From: an uncultured Methanomicrobiales archaeon
GTDB taxonomy: Archaea; Halobacteriota; Methanomicrobia; Methanomicrobiales; Methanospirillaceae
Assembly: GCA_903832665.1 (NCBI GenBank)
Contig: CAILCG010000014.1
Span: 1 to 64,000, forward strand
Length of the DNA: 64,000 nucleotides
Reading direction: 5' to 3'
Below the pieces are notes generated by a model. That model saw only the letters and a program-made list of their open reading frames with translations, had not been told where the DNA came from and ran no database searches. Position numbers and translations under genes: made by a program. Shown here piece after piece: positions 17,659-27,180 of the stretch. Within the stretch, counting starts at the first letter, position 1; every line of letters starts with the position of its first letter.

Positions 17659-20206
17659 AGAGATCTTTCCTCACTTTTTCGATGACCGCTTCAGGATCCC
17701 GGTGATAGGAGATGAGTACCTTTGCCACATCCTTATAGTGCCGGATCTTCTTGATCCTCATCCATTCCAGCACTTCCTGGCGACGCTTGAGCTCTTCGCG
17801 CATCCGGGTCTCGCTCCACCCCTTGGCCTCCATGATCTCTTCAAGGAGATAGGACTTGCCGGAGTAGGTATGCTCGTCAGTTGCTGACCGCCATTTGAAG
17901 ACCTCGTTGGTGATCAGCTCGTTGGTCCTCGGGTCGATATCAAGAATCTCTACTATCTGCTTGTTCCGGCGGATTCGTTTTCCGCCAACGCGCGCCTGTA
18001 CCTGGATGGCGATGAAATCCAGGGCAGAAAGCATGTTTCGTGGCACATCCATGGGAGGGTTCTCAATACGGTGCACAACACTGGCCACGGAATCTGCGTG
18101 GGTAGTGGAATAAGTGATATGGCCCGTGCTCATTGCCTGGAAGAGCGTCTGGCATTCCTTACCACGAACTTCACCCACGATGATGTATTCGAGACGTTGT
18201 CGCATCGCAGCCCGTAATAATTCATACATGTTGATCTCGCCCCGGCCGGCAGTGTCAAATGAATCCCGGGTAACGCTGGGGATCCAGTTCGGGTGGGGGA
18301 GCTTCACTTCACGGGTATCTTCCAGGGTAACGATCTTTGACATCGGCGGAATAAACAGGGAAATTGCATTGAGTGCCGTGGTCTTACCGGATGCAGTTCC
18401 TCCGGCAAATATCGCGGATTTGACGTTCTCGACACACAACCAGATGTACGCAATAGCAAGAGGGGAGAATGTCCCCCATTCAATGAGATCGGTGGGGGTG
18501 ATCGGTTCATCCTTGAACTTACGGATGGTGAAGGTTGAACCATGGGCGGTAACTTCCTGGCCCAGCGTCATCTGGATACGGGAACCGTCCTGCATGGTTG
18601 CATCCAGGATGGGTTCCGCGATCGAGATGTACTTTCCTGCCCGCTGTGCCAGCTTGGTCACAAAAGAGTCGAGTTCATCGGCATTGGTATAGGTAATCGT
18701 TGTCTTCATCGATTCATAGCTGGCATGAAACGCAAACAGGGGGACATTGACACCATCGCACGAAATATCCTCGATATATTTATCATGCATAATAGGATCG
18801 ATCAATCCGTCACCGAGGAAGTCCTTGTACATATTATAGTGAATCTTCTCGCGTTGCTCGGGAGCGAGTTTGATCCCAAAATCAACCATAATATCATCGG
18901 CAGAAACTCGTAGTTTGCGCCGCGCTTCTTCTTTGGAGAGATCTTTGGTGTTGATGTCCAGCGTATCGAAAAGACGTTCTTTGAGCTCGACTAACAACTC
19001 TTTTTCGGGTTCCGTGAGAAGCGGTTCTAGCACGTTATACGTGTATTCGTGCGTCGAATGATCATACGTGATGCGGGCATAGGCAAAAGGCTCATTGACC
19101 GGGTACATCTCCATCTCTTCAAGCCCGGGTTTTGGCTGGAATATGAGATCCACGAGAGGTCCATGCTTCCGGGGATCGTACACTTCCTGCTCGGAAGAGA
19201 TTGCTTTGAAAAGGGAAGACTGGCTGAACTTTTTGGGTTCAGCCTTGAGTTTTTCTTTGCCGATCTCGATCTCACCATCGATATCGAGATCCTTGAAACC
19301 GGCAGTAGAGAATTCGCGTTTCCAGATCTCGTTAAACTCCTGTGGCAGGGTACCGGTACTCTCGAATGCATTGATGCGACCATGCAACTTGAGTTCATCA
19401 ATTTTGAACGTAGCACCTTTGGGGAGGATCAGCCCGGAGAAATCCGTTATCTGATCAACAGAGATAATCTTCTCCTCATGGTCGGTCACTTTTTCAGCAG
19501 ACACAGGGGAGGAAGGCAATACTTTTTTTGCAGGATTTTTCCGGAGGGCTGCCTTGGGATCCTCTTCAAATATTTCTATTATGGGCTCTTCTAGGGCAGA
19601 AAAGGAACCGGGTTCTGACCGATCCGGGAGAGATTTTCTTAAGGCCGCAACCGGATCGTTTTCTTCCGCGTCAAGAGGAATGGATCTATCTCCCGCCATT
19701 TCAGAAAAAACGGGGGGTGATGAGGAGTCCGGGGGAGATACACGACGATCTGCCGCAGGAGGTGTTGCAACGGTATTAAGCAGTTTACCTAAGGAAGCAC
19801 GGAAATCTTTTCCATCATTATCCGGCATTGGAACATCAGGTACTGGAGAGGCTGTAGTATTCTGAGCCTCTGGAATATCCTCAAGCAAATCATCAAATGC
19901 AGAAAATGACGAGTCCTCTGACACGCCGGTATCCGGTTGAGAGGATGATTCAGGGATTTCCGATGGAAGAACTTCTTCAGGAGAGGTCTCATTTTTTGCC
20001 ATTCCCAGTTTTCTCAACAATTCAGAAAAATTCCCCGCATCTGCGGTATTTTTTTCTGCGGGAGGAGATGCGGGAGGAGATGCGGGAATATGGGGAGGAT
20101 CTTTTGGCTTGTCAGTTTCCTCCTTTTTCTTTATCCCACCGATCATTGTTAAAAGAGCATTGGTATCTTCGAGGGCTTCGTCGGTATCCTTGTTCAATCC
20201 AGACAT
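17651..20206 (-). CDS. TadA/FlaI-type secretion ATPase (type II/IV secretion family)
   Basis: An 851-residue ATPase that powers assembly of a type IV pilus-like filament. The first ~250 residues are disordered and acidic, with Pro/Ser-rich repeats. The PilT-like core follows, with Walker A AGGTASGKTT (about residue 600), the Asp box LEDTREVKLPHPN, Walker B with YIIVGEVRGKE and a His box TYSTTHADS. A C-terminal extension is rich in Lys/Arg. The ATG at 20206 is about 28 bases downstream of a TATA box, so the mRNA may be leaderless. It is followed by, and overlaps, the damaged TadC-like genes. Confidence 0.92.
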   Translation of the reverse strand: MSGLNKDTDEALEDTNALLTMIGGIKKKEETDKPKDPPHIPASPPASPPAEKNTADAGNFSELLRKLGMAKNETSPEEVLPSEIPESSSQPDTGVSEDSSFSAFDDLLEDIPEAQNTTASPVPDVPMPDNDGKDFRASLGKLLNTVATPPAADRRVSPPDSSSPPVFSEMAGDRSIPLDAEENDPVAALRKSLPDRSEPGSFSALEEPIIEIFEEDPKAALRKNPAKKVLPSSPVSAEKVTDHEEKIISVDQITDFSGLILPKGATFKIDELKLHGRINAFESTGTLPQEFNEIWKREFSTAGFKDLDIDGEIEIGKEKLKAEPKKFSQSSLFKAISSEQEVYDPRKHGPLVDLIFQPKPGLEEMEMYPVNEPFAYARITYDHSTHEYTYNVLEPLLTEPEKELLVELKERLFDTLDINTKDLSKEEARRKLRVSADDIMVDFGIKLAPEQREKIHYNMYKDFLGDGLIDPIMHDKYIEDISCDGVNVPLFAFHASYESMKTTITYTNADELDSFVTKLAQRAGKYISIAEPILDATMQDGSRIQMTLGQEVTAHGSTFTIRKFKDEPITPTDLIEWGTFSPLAIAYIWLCVENVKSAIFAGGTASGKTTALNAISLFIPPMSKIVTLEDTREVKLPHPNWIPSVTRDSFDTAGRGEINMYELLRAAMRQRLEYIIVGEVRGKECQTLFQAMSTGHITYSTTHADSVASVVHRIENPPMDVPRNMLSALDFIAIQVQARVGGKRIRRNKQIVEILDIDPRTNELITNEVFKWRSATDEHTYSGKSYLLEEIMEAKGWSETRMREELKRRQEVLEWMRIKKIRHYKDVAKVLISYHRDPEAVIEKVRKDLYE

Positions 20207-20233
20207 CACCTTGGTTGACTGGTTATTTGAGAT

Positions 20234-20243
20234 ATTTTATATG
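20234..20243 (-). promoter_or_regulatory. TATA box for the pilus-like operon
   Basis: Read on the minus strand, CATATAAAAT sits about 28-36 bases before the ATG at 20206, the position expected for a leaderless archaeal mRNA. Confidence 0.6.
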
Positions 20244-20351
20244 AATCAGGTTAAAAGATAATTTTGCCTATGAGTATATCAAATCTTTGAATGATGACTC
20301 GAAGAAATTTCAGCAGGAATAGTAGAATTAACCGTATCACACGGTTTTTTA

Positions 20352-21071
20352 TCAGACCGGTTCACCCTTGATTTCGGCCTGGATACTTTTTAACACAACC
20401 CTGATGAGCCCAAGCGGAGCATCTGACGTAGTAAACACACACAGGAAAAGATCCCCGCAGGGCACAATGATAAACTTTTTTTCCCCGGTTTCCAGGATCA
20501 GTTGATCCAGATTCCCCACTTTCATTTCCTGGGCAATTTTCGCGCCGGCCCGCATGAGATCTTCTGCCAGCGCCGCGACATGCTCAAAATCTGCATCACC
20601 TATTGACTGAACGGGAAATCCTTCGAAAAATGCTGAAACTGCGATAACACCGGGCAGGGCGGAAATTTTTTTGAGTTTGTCGTCATCAAGGAGCACCGGC
20701 ATTGATGGGGGCGGGGTATGCTTTGCTTCAATATGCTGAGGGAGGGGGGCAAGGAGCAGATGCTCATTGTCGGCAATTTTTAAGGCATCGGCAAATTCAG
20801 CCTCATTGTATCTTCGCAGGTTAAACTTCTGTTCTGATCCATTTTCCCGGGGATCCATGGTCATATACGAGAGAGCCTCTTTTCCACGGGTAATAGCCTC
20901 GCCACTTTTGAAGTAAGCCGCCCTCAATTTTCCGTTCTCGGTGAAAATAAAACCACAACCTGCACCGGTCTCGATCTCGATGGCTCCGCAAAAGGCCATC
21001 AGATACTCGATCAACCCCTCACTCTGAGGGTCTGTGATGGTACCTCCGTCAGTTCCTGCAGGTAAGTTCAT
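20352..21071 (-). CDS. Roadblock/LC7 domain protein with N-terminal DUF4388-like region
   Basis: A 239-residue cytosolic protein in two parts. Residues about 15-110 look like a DUF4388/DUF2226-type domain (IEYLMAFCGAIEIETGAGCGFIFTENGKLRAAYF), in which a small reporter-like beta domain carries a conserved G-x-L-x-x-A-x-F pattern. Residues about 125-235 form a roadblock/LC7-like domain (LPGVIAVSAFFEGFPVQSIG). Roadblock proteins regulate small GTPases such as MglA-like switches; none is in this window. It sits in the pilus-like locus, beside a second roadblock protein, and could polarise or time filament assembly; that is inference. Confidence 0.72.
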   Translation of the reverse strand: MNLPAGTDGGTITDPQSEGLIEYLMAFCGAIEIETGAGCGFIFTENGKLRAAYFKSGEAITRGKEALSYMTMDPRENGSEQKFNLRRYNEAEFADALKIADNEHLLLAPLPQHIEAKHTPPPSMPVLLDDDKLKKISALPGVIAVSAFFEGFPVQSIGDADFEHVAALAEDLMRAGAKIAQEMKVGNLDQLILETGEKKFIIVPCGDLFLCVFTTSDAPLGLIRVVLKSIQAEIKGEPV

Positions 21072-21092
21072 AAAAAGGAGAGGAGATGAATT

Positions 21093-21440
21093 TCAGAGTG
21101 CTGCAACGATACGTTCTTTATTTTTCTTTAACTCGTACCGTATTCTTCCAACATTGGATGTGGTGTCCGCTACGATAGCGATCAATTCATCGCCAGAAAG
21201 CGGAGATAAAATAATAGGACCTTTTTCCAGCTCAACGAGCATCTGTAAAAGTTCACCTTTACCCAGAGTACTGCCCATGGCTTCGGAGGTCCCAAGACCG
21301 GTGGAAGCCATTGCACCCAGTGCCTCGATATCGACTTTTCCCGACACAGCACTCTCAATAACAAAGCCATCCCTCCCAACTACAACAGCAGCTGAAACCC
21401 CTTCGACTTTTAAGAATTCCTCTAATAATGGTTTTAGCAT
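21093..21440 (-). CDS. Roadblock/LC7 domain protein
   Basis: A 115-residue single-domain roadblock/LC7 protein: VSAAVVVGRDGFVIESAVSG near the N-terminus is the typical first-strand region, with an ALGAMASTGLGTSEAMG helix and KGPIILSPLSGDELIAIVA following. Archaeal and bacterial homologues pair with Ras-like GTPases of the MglA type or act in positioning. It precedes the larger roadblock protein by 21 bases, so the two form one unit on the minus strand. Confidence 0.9.
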   Translation of the reverse strand: MLKPLLEEFLKVEGVSAAVVVGRDGFVIESAVSGKVDIEALGAMASTGLGTSEAMGSTLGKGELLQMLVELEKGPIILSPLSGDELIAIVADTTSNVGRIRYELKKNKERIVAAL

Positions 21441-21693
21441 ACGTTCACCATGTAATAATTAAATGCTCTTGCTCTTGTTCTATTAAAAGGTTGGTCTTTT
21501 ATCTCTCGTGTATCGTAAAAATACCGGGATTCTGGCAAAAATGCGGAATTTTGAAAGATTTCCAGACCTGATTCAGGCAGAATGATCATTCCGGCCTACC
21601 GGAATATCTCCAGCTGAAATGTAAAGGAAACAAAAACACATTCATGGCAATGTCCAGATCATGGTAGTGTCCTGATTATGAACGAAAAGAAAG

Positions 21694-21699
21694 TATATA
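21694..21699 (+). promoter_or_regulatory. TATA box for the 21726 gene
   Basis: TATATA after a purine-rich BRE-like stretch (CGAAAAGAAAG). It lies 26-32 bases before the ATG at 21726, which fits a leaderless archaeal transcript and supports that start codon. Confidence 0.65.
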
Positions 21700-21725
21700 C
21701 ACGAGTGCAATTACATTAGAATATA

Positions 21726-22517
21726 ATGCAACTTCCGAGGGGTACATTCCGTGAAATCAAAAAGAGTGAACAGGTCAGTTCCATCCTCGACGAGTTTGAG
21801 CAGAAAAAATTTTCCGGGAGCTGCAATATATCCTCAGATAAGGTGAGCGGGACTCTGGTCTTCAAATCCGGAAAATGCATACTGGCAAAAGTCCAGAGTA
21901 AATCCGGCGATACCGCGTGGGATGAACTTCTGAAAATGAACAGTCAGGAAGTCGATGCCGCGTTATCAAGCCTGGATGAAGCGCAGATCCAGCTCGCGCT
22001 GGAATTCAACAAAGTATGCAGGATAGTAAAAGGGGGCAAGACAATCCCGGTGACCGGGTCATTGCCACAGAAATCTGTATCCCTTCCCCACCCTGAACCC
22101 GATATGAAAAAAATTCCCCTTCAAAAAAACCCTGGTGCCCCAACAAAGCCTGAGGCCGGTTTACCGAAACATATCCACCCGGCACCACCCACCCCCCGGC
22201 CTTCATCCTCATTCGTCTCACCGCCATTGTCGGTGAAAAATGCATCCCCGCCGCCACAGGCCCGGGCTTCGGTACCATCGCAACCGCCTTCAATGGTTCA
22301 ACCGCAATCGCAAATACCAGTTTCGCGGCCTTCACCTTCAATAGAGCAAAATAATTCTCCCGAGTCTGAAGAGATGACTGCAAAGGATTCCAGCAGTTTT
22401 GAAAGAGATATTGACACTTTTGACACCCTCGATCTTGACGATGTTACCGATAAGATTCGTAATGACTGCAAAACGATGATTAAACAGCTGCAGCTCGAAC
22501 ATCTGATGGAGCGGTAA
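21726..22517 (+). CDS. DUF4388/DUF2226-like domain protein with Pro-rich linker
   Basis: A 263-residue protein. Residues about 1-100 resemble the DUF4388/DUF2226 group (EFEQKKFSGSCNISSDKV, LVFKSGKCILAKVQS). A disordered Pro/Ser/Gln-rich linker covers about 110-215, and a helical C-terminal segment ends with RNDCKTMIKQLQLEHLMER. It is the first gene of a plus-strand unit with the broken membrane protein gene and MinD. The similarity of its first domain to the start of the 20352-21071 protein suggests a shared signalling system with the roadblock proteins. No enzyme function is evident. Confidence 0.65.
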   Translation: MQLPRGTFREIKKSEQVSSILDEFEQKKFSGSCNISSDKVSGTLVFKSGKCILAKVQSKSGDTAWDELLKMNSQEVDAALSSLDEAQIQLALEFNKVCRIVKGGKTIPVTGSLPQKSVSLPHPEPDMKKIPLQKNPGAPTKPEAGLPKHIHPAPPTPRPSSSFVSPPLSVKNASPPPQARASVPSQPPSMVQPQSQIPVSRPSPSIEQNNSPESEEMTAKDSSSFERDIDTFDTLDLDDVTDKIRNDCKTMIKQLQLEHLMER

Positions 22518-22535
22518 TTTTTCAGGGAGTAAATC

Positions 22536-23117
22536 ATGGACAGTCCCCTGAATGGATTTAACGCTATTCTGCTCATAATCATCGCCGTAATTATTACGAT
22601 AATTATTGTTGGTGCGTTTTTTATTTACCGGGCCCGTAAGAGGGGACTCAGAGAAAACAACAAAGAGGCTCTCTCTCTTCTCTCTCACCATCGCCTCGAT
22701 TACCAGCCGGAAATAAAAACCCTGCCGGTAATCCACCCCATAACAAAACCTGCACATTCAACAGTTTCGACAGACTCTTCCGAACCAGAAGATATCGATT
22801 TTATCACAACCGGTAGGGATCTGACAGAAAGCCTTAGCACTTTCTGATAACTATTCACTGGATATTTTCACGATTGCAACCTCCGATGGGCTTGTATTAG
22901 GCTCCACAGGAGGCGATACTGCACAGAATGATGCTGCAGTATACAGTGAACAGTTCAGGAATAATCCACAGCTCGAAACACCGGGCGTTATCCTGTTTGG
23001 ACTGAATCACAAAGGATCGGAACTAATCGGCATCATCAGGACAAGATCCACTGTGTCAGAAAAAAATTACAGCGGATCGCCGCAGAAACAAAAAATATTT
23101 TAGACAGGTGGATATAA
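22536..23117 (+). pseudogene. Membrane protein with roadblock-like C-terminus, two frameshifts
   Basis: The first frame (22536-22847) encodes a short extracytoplasmic N-terminus, one membrane helix (ILLIIIAVIITIIIVGAFF) and a cytosolic linker ending ...DLTESLSTF. A continuous second frame picks up at about 22842 with LSDNYSLDIFTIATSDG and runs to a homopolymer of seven A at 23060-23066. The third frame then gives KLQRIAAETKNILDRWI and a stop at 23117. One extra base in TTT and one missing base in the A-run restore one protein of about 193 residues. IFTIATSDGLVLGS resembles the first strands of roadblock/LC7 domains. Translation would stop at 22847 unless frames shift. Confidence 0.75.
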
Positions 23118-23186
23118 ACCAACTCTGAGTGAGTTGGGTAATCTCATATAAATTAAACAGAGATACTTATCACCATAAGGTGTTCG

Positions 23187-23984
23187 ATGGTCAAGGTCTA
23201 CACAATCGCTTCGGGAAAAGGAGGTACGGGAAAGACTACCGTTTCTGTCAATCTCGGAACGATGCTGGCCCAACTTGGCAAAGAAACCTTCCTGATGGAC
23301 GCTGACATCGGCATGGCCAATGTAGGCCTTATCCTCGGCCTGCAGGATGCCCCGGTCACGCTCCATGAAATTCTCGCGGGAAAATGCAATATTAACGACG
23401 CGATTTACGAAGGTCCTGCCGGCCTTAAGGTGATCCCGAGCGGGATCTCCCTCCAGGGATTCCAGCAAGCGGACCCGGATAAAATGCGCGATGTGATGAA
23501 CGAGATTGTCAAACGCTGCGAGTTTCTCCTGATCGATGCTCCAGCAGGTATCAGTAAGGACGGGGTTGTACCCCTTGCCATTGCCGATGAAGTAATCCTT
23601 GTTGTGAACCCGGAATTATCTTCTATTGTTGACGCACTCAAGACCAAAATTTTAACAGAAGTTGTCGGGGGGCATGTGCTCGGCTCAATCATCAACCGTG
23701 TCGATCAGGACAAATCCGATATTATCACCAAAAAGATGGAGAAGGTCCTCGGAGGCAAGGTGCTCGGCGTCATTCCTGAAGATCCCAATGTGCGGAGAGC
23801 GTCCTCTGCAAAAGTTTCCATCGTCATCAAATTCCCTACATCGCCGGCATCCAAGGCTATCAAACGGATCGCATCGGATTTGGTTGGTGTCGCTTACAAA
23901 GAGGAAGTGGTTACCGAGAAGAAAGAAGGTTTCATTGATCGGTTCTCAAAAGCGCTCTTTAAAAAGAAATCTGATAGTAACTGA
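23187..23984 (+). CDS. minD: MinD/ParA-type ATPase
   Basis: A 265-residue deviant Walker A ATPase: SGKGGTGKTTVSVNLG at residues 9-24 (signature Lys at position 10), DADIGMANVGLILGL, and LLIDAPAGISKDGVVPL as Walker B region. The C-terminus (IDRFSKALFKKK) is basic and amphipathic, as in MinD proteins that attach to membrane. Archaeal MinD proteins position cell-surface machines; next to a pilus-like locus, a role in placing the filament apparatus is plausible. AAGGTG before the ATG is a good ribosome-binding site. Confidence 0.9.
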   Translation: MVKVYTIASGKGGTGKTTVSVNLGTMLAQLGKETFLMDADIGMANVGLILGLQDAPVTLHEILAGKCNINDAIYEGPAGLKVIPSGISLQGFQQADPDKMRDVMNEIVKRCEFLLIDAPAGISKDGVVPLAIADEVILVVNPELSSIVDALKTKILTEVVGGHVLGSIINRVDQDKSDIITKKMEKVLGGKVLGVIPEDPNVRRASSAKVSIVIKFPTSPASKAIKRIASDLVGVAYKEEVVTEKKEGFIDRFSKALFKKKSDSN

Positions 23985-24070
23985 TAATATCATAATTTCC
24001 CATTCACTTTTTTTATAATCAGAACCGCTGGGAATTATGTCCGGCATGACCGTTTCAGTGCTCCTTCAGG

Positions 24071-24235
24071 TTATCCGGCAAGAATTGCAAGATATTGTTC
24101 TTTTTCATGCTCCGTGGATACGGCTATTCCATTGACGCTGCCCTTTGCAGCAAACCGTACCAGTTCAGGGAGCGGGAATGTGCCTAATGGTTGAGATCCT
24201 TTAATGATTGCACCGATCATATCCTGAATTTTCAT
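24071..24235 (-). pseudogene. Truncated DUF4388-like gene fragment
   Basis: A 54-codon frame: MKIQDMIGAIIKGSQPLGTF, then PELVRFAAKGSVNGIAVST and ILAG followed by TAA. If that TAA (24071-24073) were GAA the frame would go on with EPEGALKR for another 11 codons, and GEPEGA is the turn usual in DUF4388-like proteins. The rest of such a domain is missing. I read it as the N-terminal piece of a family member cut by a nonsense change, related in style to the N-termini of the 20352 and 21726 genes. It could also be a real short protein. Confidence 0.45.
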
Positions 24236-24404
24236 AAAAAAACCATCCCGGGAAAGGTATTCCAGACCATTAGCGGTTGCTCCGGATTATCCGCGGTCAT
24301 ACGTATGGCAATTATTCGCAATCCCGATATTATATAGTTGTGTAATTACTGCGCCTGCCAGCGCCATACATAAGTGCTCATAAAAAAAAAGATATACGGG
24401 ATTT

Positions 24405-25562
24405 ATGGAACTATTATATCCGATGGTGATCTCGGCGGTTGCGGTCCTTGCTACCCTGATCTATGCTTCGTATCTTGATATCAAGGATCGGCGGGTTCCG
24501 TTTAAGACCTGGTATCCCATGCTGATCATCGGGATCCCGGCATCGGTCTGGCTCCTGTACATGAAAACGGGAAATTTCAGTCTCATTTTAGGATATTTAT
24601 CCCTGATTGTGAGTTTTTTTTACGCTAACTATCTCGACAGTCATGAACCCGGTGAACCGTTCCGGTTTGAATACCTGGGCATCACGTTGGTTCTGCCTGC
24701 ACTCTCATGGCTTGTCCTGCCCACTACATTTAATCCGGCACTTGTTCCCTGGTACGCAATGTTTGCCGGAATTTTTGGCTACATTTCCTACATTACCTGG
24801 AAACAGAAACCCGAAGGAAAGGTCCGGCCAAAACGGAAGATCCGGGAATCCAATGTGGAAGAAGCACTCAACCGGTGGTACTTCATTCTGATTGTAGTTA
24901 TCCTGGCCATCACCTCCGTACTGATGTTCATTTCCGGGGGTTGGGGAGCGCCGGCCCTCTTTGTCCTTCTCCCGGCAGTATTCTGCGGTGTCTTCTATCT
25001 CTTTGGCAGGATGCACCTCTTTGGGGGTGCGGATGCATGGGCACTCATCTTCATCTCCTTCTGCATACCGACATTCCCCTTCACGCCAATACTGGGAAAT
25101 ACCCCACTCGGATTTCTCGCGTTTTCGGTCCTGATCAATGCCCTTCTGCTCAATCTTGTCGCGCCGCTGGGTATTTTTGCACTTAATCTCATCCGGGGGA
25201 ACCGGGCACCCCTCATGTACATGTTTTTCGGATTCCCGGTTAATGGCGAACATATCCAGCAGGAATGGGGATTTGTGATGGAAGAGTTCGACGAAAAGAA
25301 AGGACAGGTCAGCCGGAAATTCATCGAGTTCTGGGACTCCATCCGGAGGATGTATGCAGCGGAAGGCCGGGTCTACACCAAAGACCTGAGGGAACATCCG
25401 GAAGAGTTCTCGGAGGAACTGGCTCTGTGTAAAAAAGCCGGGACGGTCTGGATATCCTATGCCGTTCCTTTCATTATCCCCATCACAGCAGGACTCATCT
25501 CGGCGGTTATCTTTGGTGATTTCCTCCTTGCAATCATGAAATTTTTTGTAACGGGAGCTTAA
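24405..25562 (+). CDS. Archaeal prepilin peptidase (A24 family)
   Basis: A 385-residue polytopic membrane aspartyl protease that removes the short positively charged leader from type IV pilin-like proteins. The two catalytic Asp positions are visible: the first in [10 protein letters not shown] (about residue 24-29) after membrane segment 1, the second in GGADAW (GxGD-type, about residue 209). Around ten hydrophobic segments and a cytosolic insertion (about 280-350) are seen. It is larger than FlaK-type enzymes. A type IV pilin-like substrate is encoded at 34049-34873, and the secretion ATPase at 17651. HisI follows by four bases. Confidence 0.9.
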   Translation: MELLYPMVISAVAVLATLIYASYLDIKDRRVPFKTWYPMLIIGIPASVWLLYMKTGNFSLILGYLSLIVSFFYANYLDSHEPGEPFRFEYLGITLVLPALSWLVLPTTFNPALVPWYAMFAGIFGYISYITWKQKPEGKVRPKRKIRESNVEEALNRWYFILIVVILAITSVLMFISGGWGAPALFVLLPAVFCGVFYLFGRMHLFGGADAWALIFISFCIPTFPFTPILGNTPLGFLAFSVLINALLLNLVAPLGIFALNLIRGNRAPLMYMFFGFPVNGEHIQQEWGFVMEEFDEKKGQVSRKFIEFWDSIRRMYAAEGRVYTKDLREHPEEFSEELALCKKAGTVWISYAVPFIIPITAGLISAVIFGDFLLAIMKFFVTGA

Positions 25563-25566
25563 AACT

Positions 25567-25929
25567 ATGCTTAACCTGAAATTTGCAGACGGGCTGATTC
25601 CGGTCATTGTGCAGGACAAAAAGAACCGGGAAGTATTGATGATGGCATATGCAAATGATGTAGCAGTCCGGCTCACGCAGGAGACCGGGTATGCACATTA
25701 TTACAGCAGGAGCTGGAAAAAACTCTGGAAAAAAGGAGAGGAGAGCGGCCATTTCCAGAAAGTTGAACGGATCCTTACAGACTGTGATGAAGACTGTCTT
25801 ATCTACGAAGTGATCCAGACCGGCGCTGCCTGTCACACCGGTTACGAATCCTGTTTTTACCGCGCACTGGACGGAACGGTTGTCGGAACAAAGGTCTTTG
25901 ACCCAGAAACCGTGTACGGGAAGAAATAA
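25567..25929 (+). CDS. hisI: Phosphoribosyl-AMP cyclohydrolase HisI
   Basis: A 120-residue enzyme of histidine synthesis, opening the purine ring of PR-AMP. The patterns [44 protein letters not shown] and [21 protein letters not shown] carry the Asp and Cys residues that bind magnesium and zinc. It starts four bases after the prepilin peptidase stop, so the two may be co-transcribed although functionally unrelated. Confidence 0.96.
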   Translation: MLNLKFADGLIPVIVQDKKNREVLMMAYANDVAVRLTQETGYAHYYSRSWKKLWKKGEESGHFQKVERILTDCDEDCLIYEVIQTGAACHTGYESCFYRALDGTVVGTKVFDPETVYGKK

Positions 25930-26248
25930 TTAAACCCTTTTTAATAAGACACTCTAAAATTTATCACTATAGAAACCAGGAAGATCATCTGCCAGGAGCA
26001 CGAGCTGTCCGGAATTTCGTACTCTGGCTGATAATTGAGAGTATTTGCCTGACCGTGAAACAAACACAACAGTCTTCCGAGAGGGATGCTGCAAGATTCA
26101 GATATCATTCCCAATCGTTCCTATTTTTTATCAGTCACAAGGGTGCTCATTTCCCGGTCGTTACTACATCCTGAAGAACTGTGGATGCTGGCCACTAACA
26201 GGAAAGGAAAAAACCTTCATCCAAATCCAGGATCAAAAAAAGGGAGAA
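25930..26248. other. Intergenic region, no gene supported
   Basis: About 320 bases between the convergent hisI and DUF4013 genes. Short open frames exist (for example 26086-26319) but have neither a plausible ribosome-binding site nor a protein-like composition. I see no RNA gene. Confidence 0.5.
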
Positions 26249-26905
26249 TTATGCTGTTCCGGCAGAGTCATAGACCTGGGAAAGGTAACGTGCCTCGAAG
26301 ATCGTCAGAGGGGCAATGAAAATGATCTCAATGATAAGCCCAAGAACAGGGATCATGCCAATAACTGAAAGGATGATCTCAATGACGAGCATAACGACAA
26401 TCAGGACTACCAGCGCGATGATATAAGGAACCCAGCCGATCTTAGCGATAGTTGCTGAAATTTCCTTGAAGTTGAACGCTTCGCCGATACTTCCGGTACG
26501 GGCAAACCGGATGATACCGATGTTAGAGAAGATCATGGTGAGAATCCCGATAATCGCCAGAACGATGAAACCAAAGAGCATGCCGCCAATCGCACCCACG
26601 ATCGATAACGGGTTATTGGTTAATGCGACAATCCCTGCACCAATAGTTACAAAGAAGACAATCAGGAAGGGAATTGCCCAGATAAAGGCTACAATGACGT
26701 ACTTAATCCCATCAATAAAGAGTGTTCCCCAGTCTGTAACTTCCGGTGCCGGGTTTTCGCCACGCAAGACTTTCAACGAATATCCAAGCAGCGGAAGGCA
26801 GAGCAGAATCGTTGCGATAACGAGTAATACCCACTGCATCCACTTACCAACAATCGCATCCTTTGCGTAAGCAAAAGAGTCCCCAATCATATTTCCAAAA
26901 TCCAT
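26249..26905 (-). CDS. DUF4013 domain-containing membrane protein
   Basis: A 218-residue integral membrane protein with five or six hydrophobic helices. The start (DFGNMIGDSFAYAKDAIVGKW) and the later GSIGEAFNFKEISATIAKIGW match the archaeal DUF4013 family; the function is unknown. The end, FIAPLTIFEARYLSQVYDSA, is typical too. I choose the ATG at 26905; the TTG at 26911 is two codons upstream. It seems monocistronic. Confidence 0.88.
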   Translation of the reverse strand: MDFGNMIGDSFAYAKDAIVGKWMQWVLLVIATILLCLPLLGYSLKVLRGENPAPEVTDWGTLFIDGIKYVIVAFIWAIPFLIVFFVTIGAGIVALTNNPLSIVGAIGGMLFGFIVLAIIGILTMIFSNIGIIRFARTGSIGEAFNFKEISATIAKIGWVPYIIALVVLIVVMLVIEIILSVIGMIPVLGLIIEIIFIAPLTIFEARYLSQVYDSAGTA

Positions 26906-27180
26906 GTTCAATCACCGTTTTTAAGAAATTACTACTTTAAGTTCTCCGTTTATGAGTATTGATATTAAAAATAATAGGTATCCAGCCCGTTTTTGTGCAA
27001 TGAACACTGAATAGCATCAGATCACTGAGGCAATCCACTAGTGTGGATCAGAAAAATCAAACCCCGTAACATAATTTATGAGAAGGTGCGAATATGAAAC
27101 GAAAAAAAGTCTGGAACAGATAGTATGCGGTACTATTAATTGTCCCCCAAACCACCTTTCCATACGAGGAGTGTTTCTGC

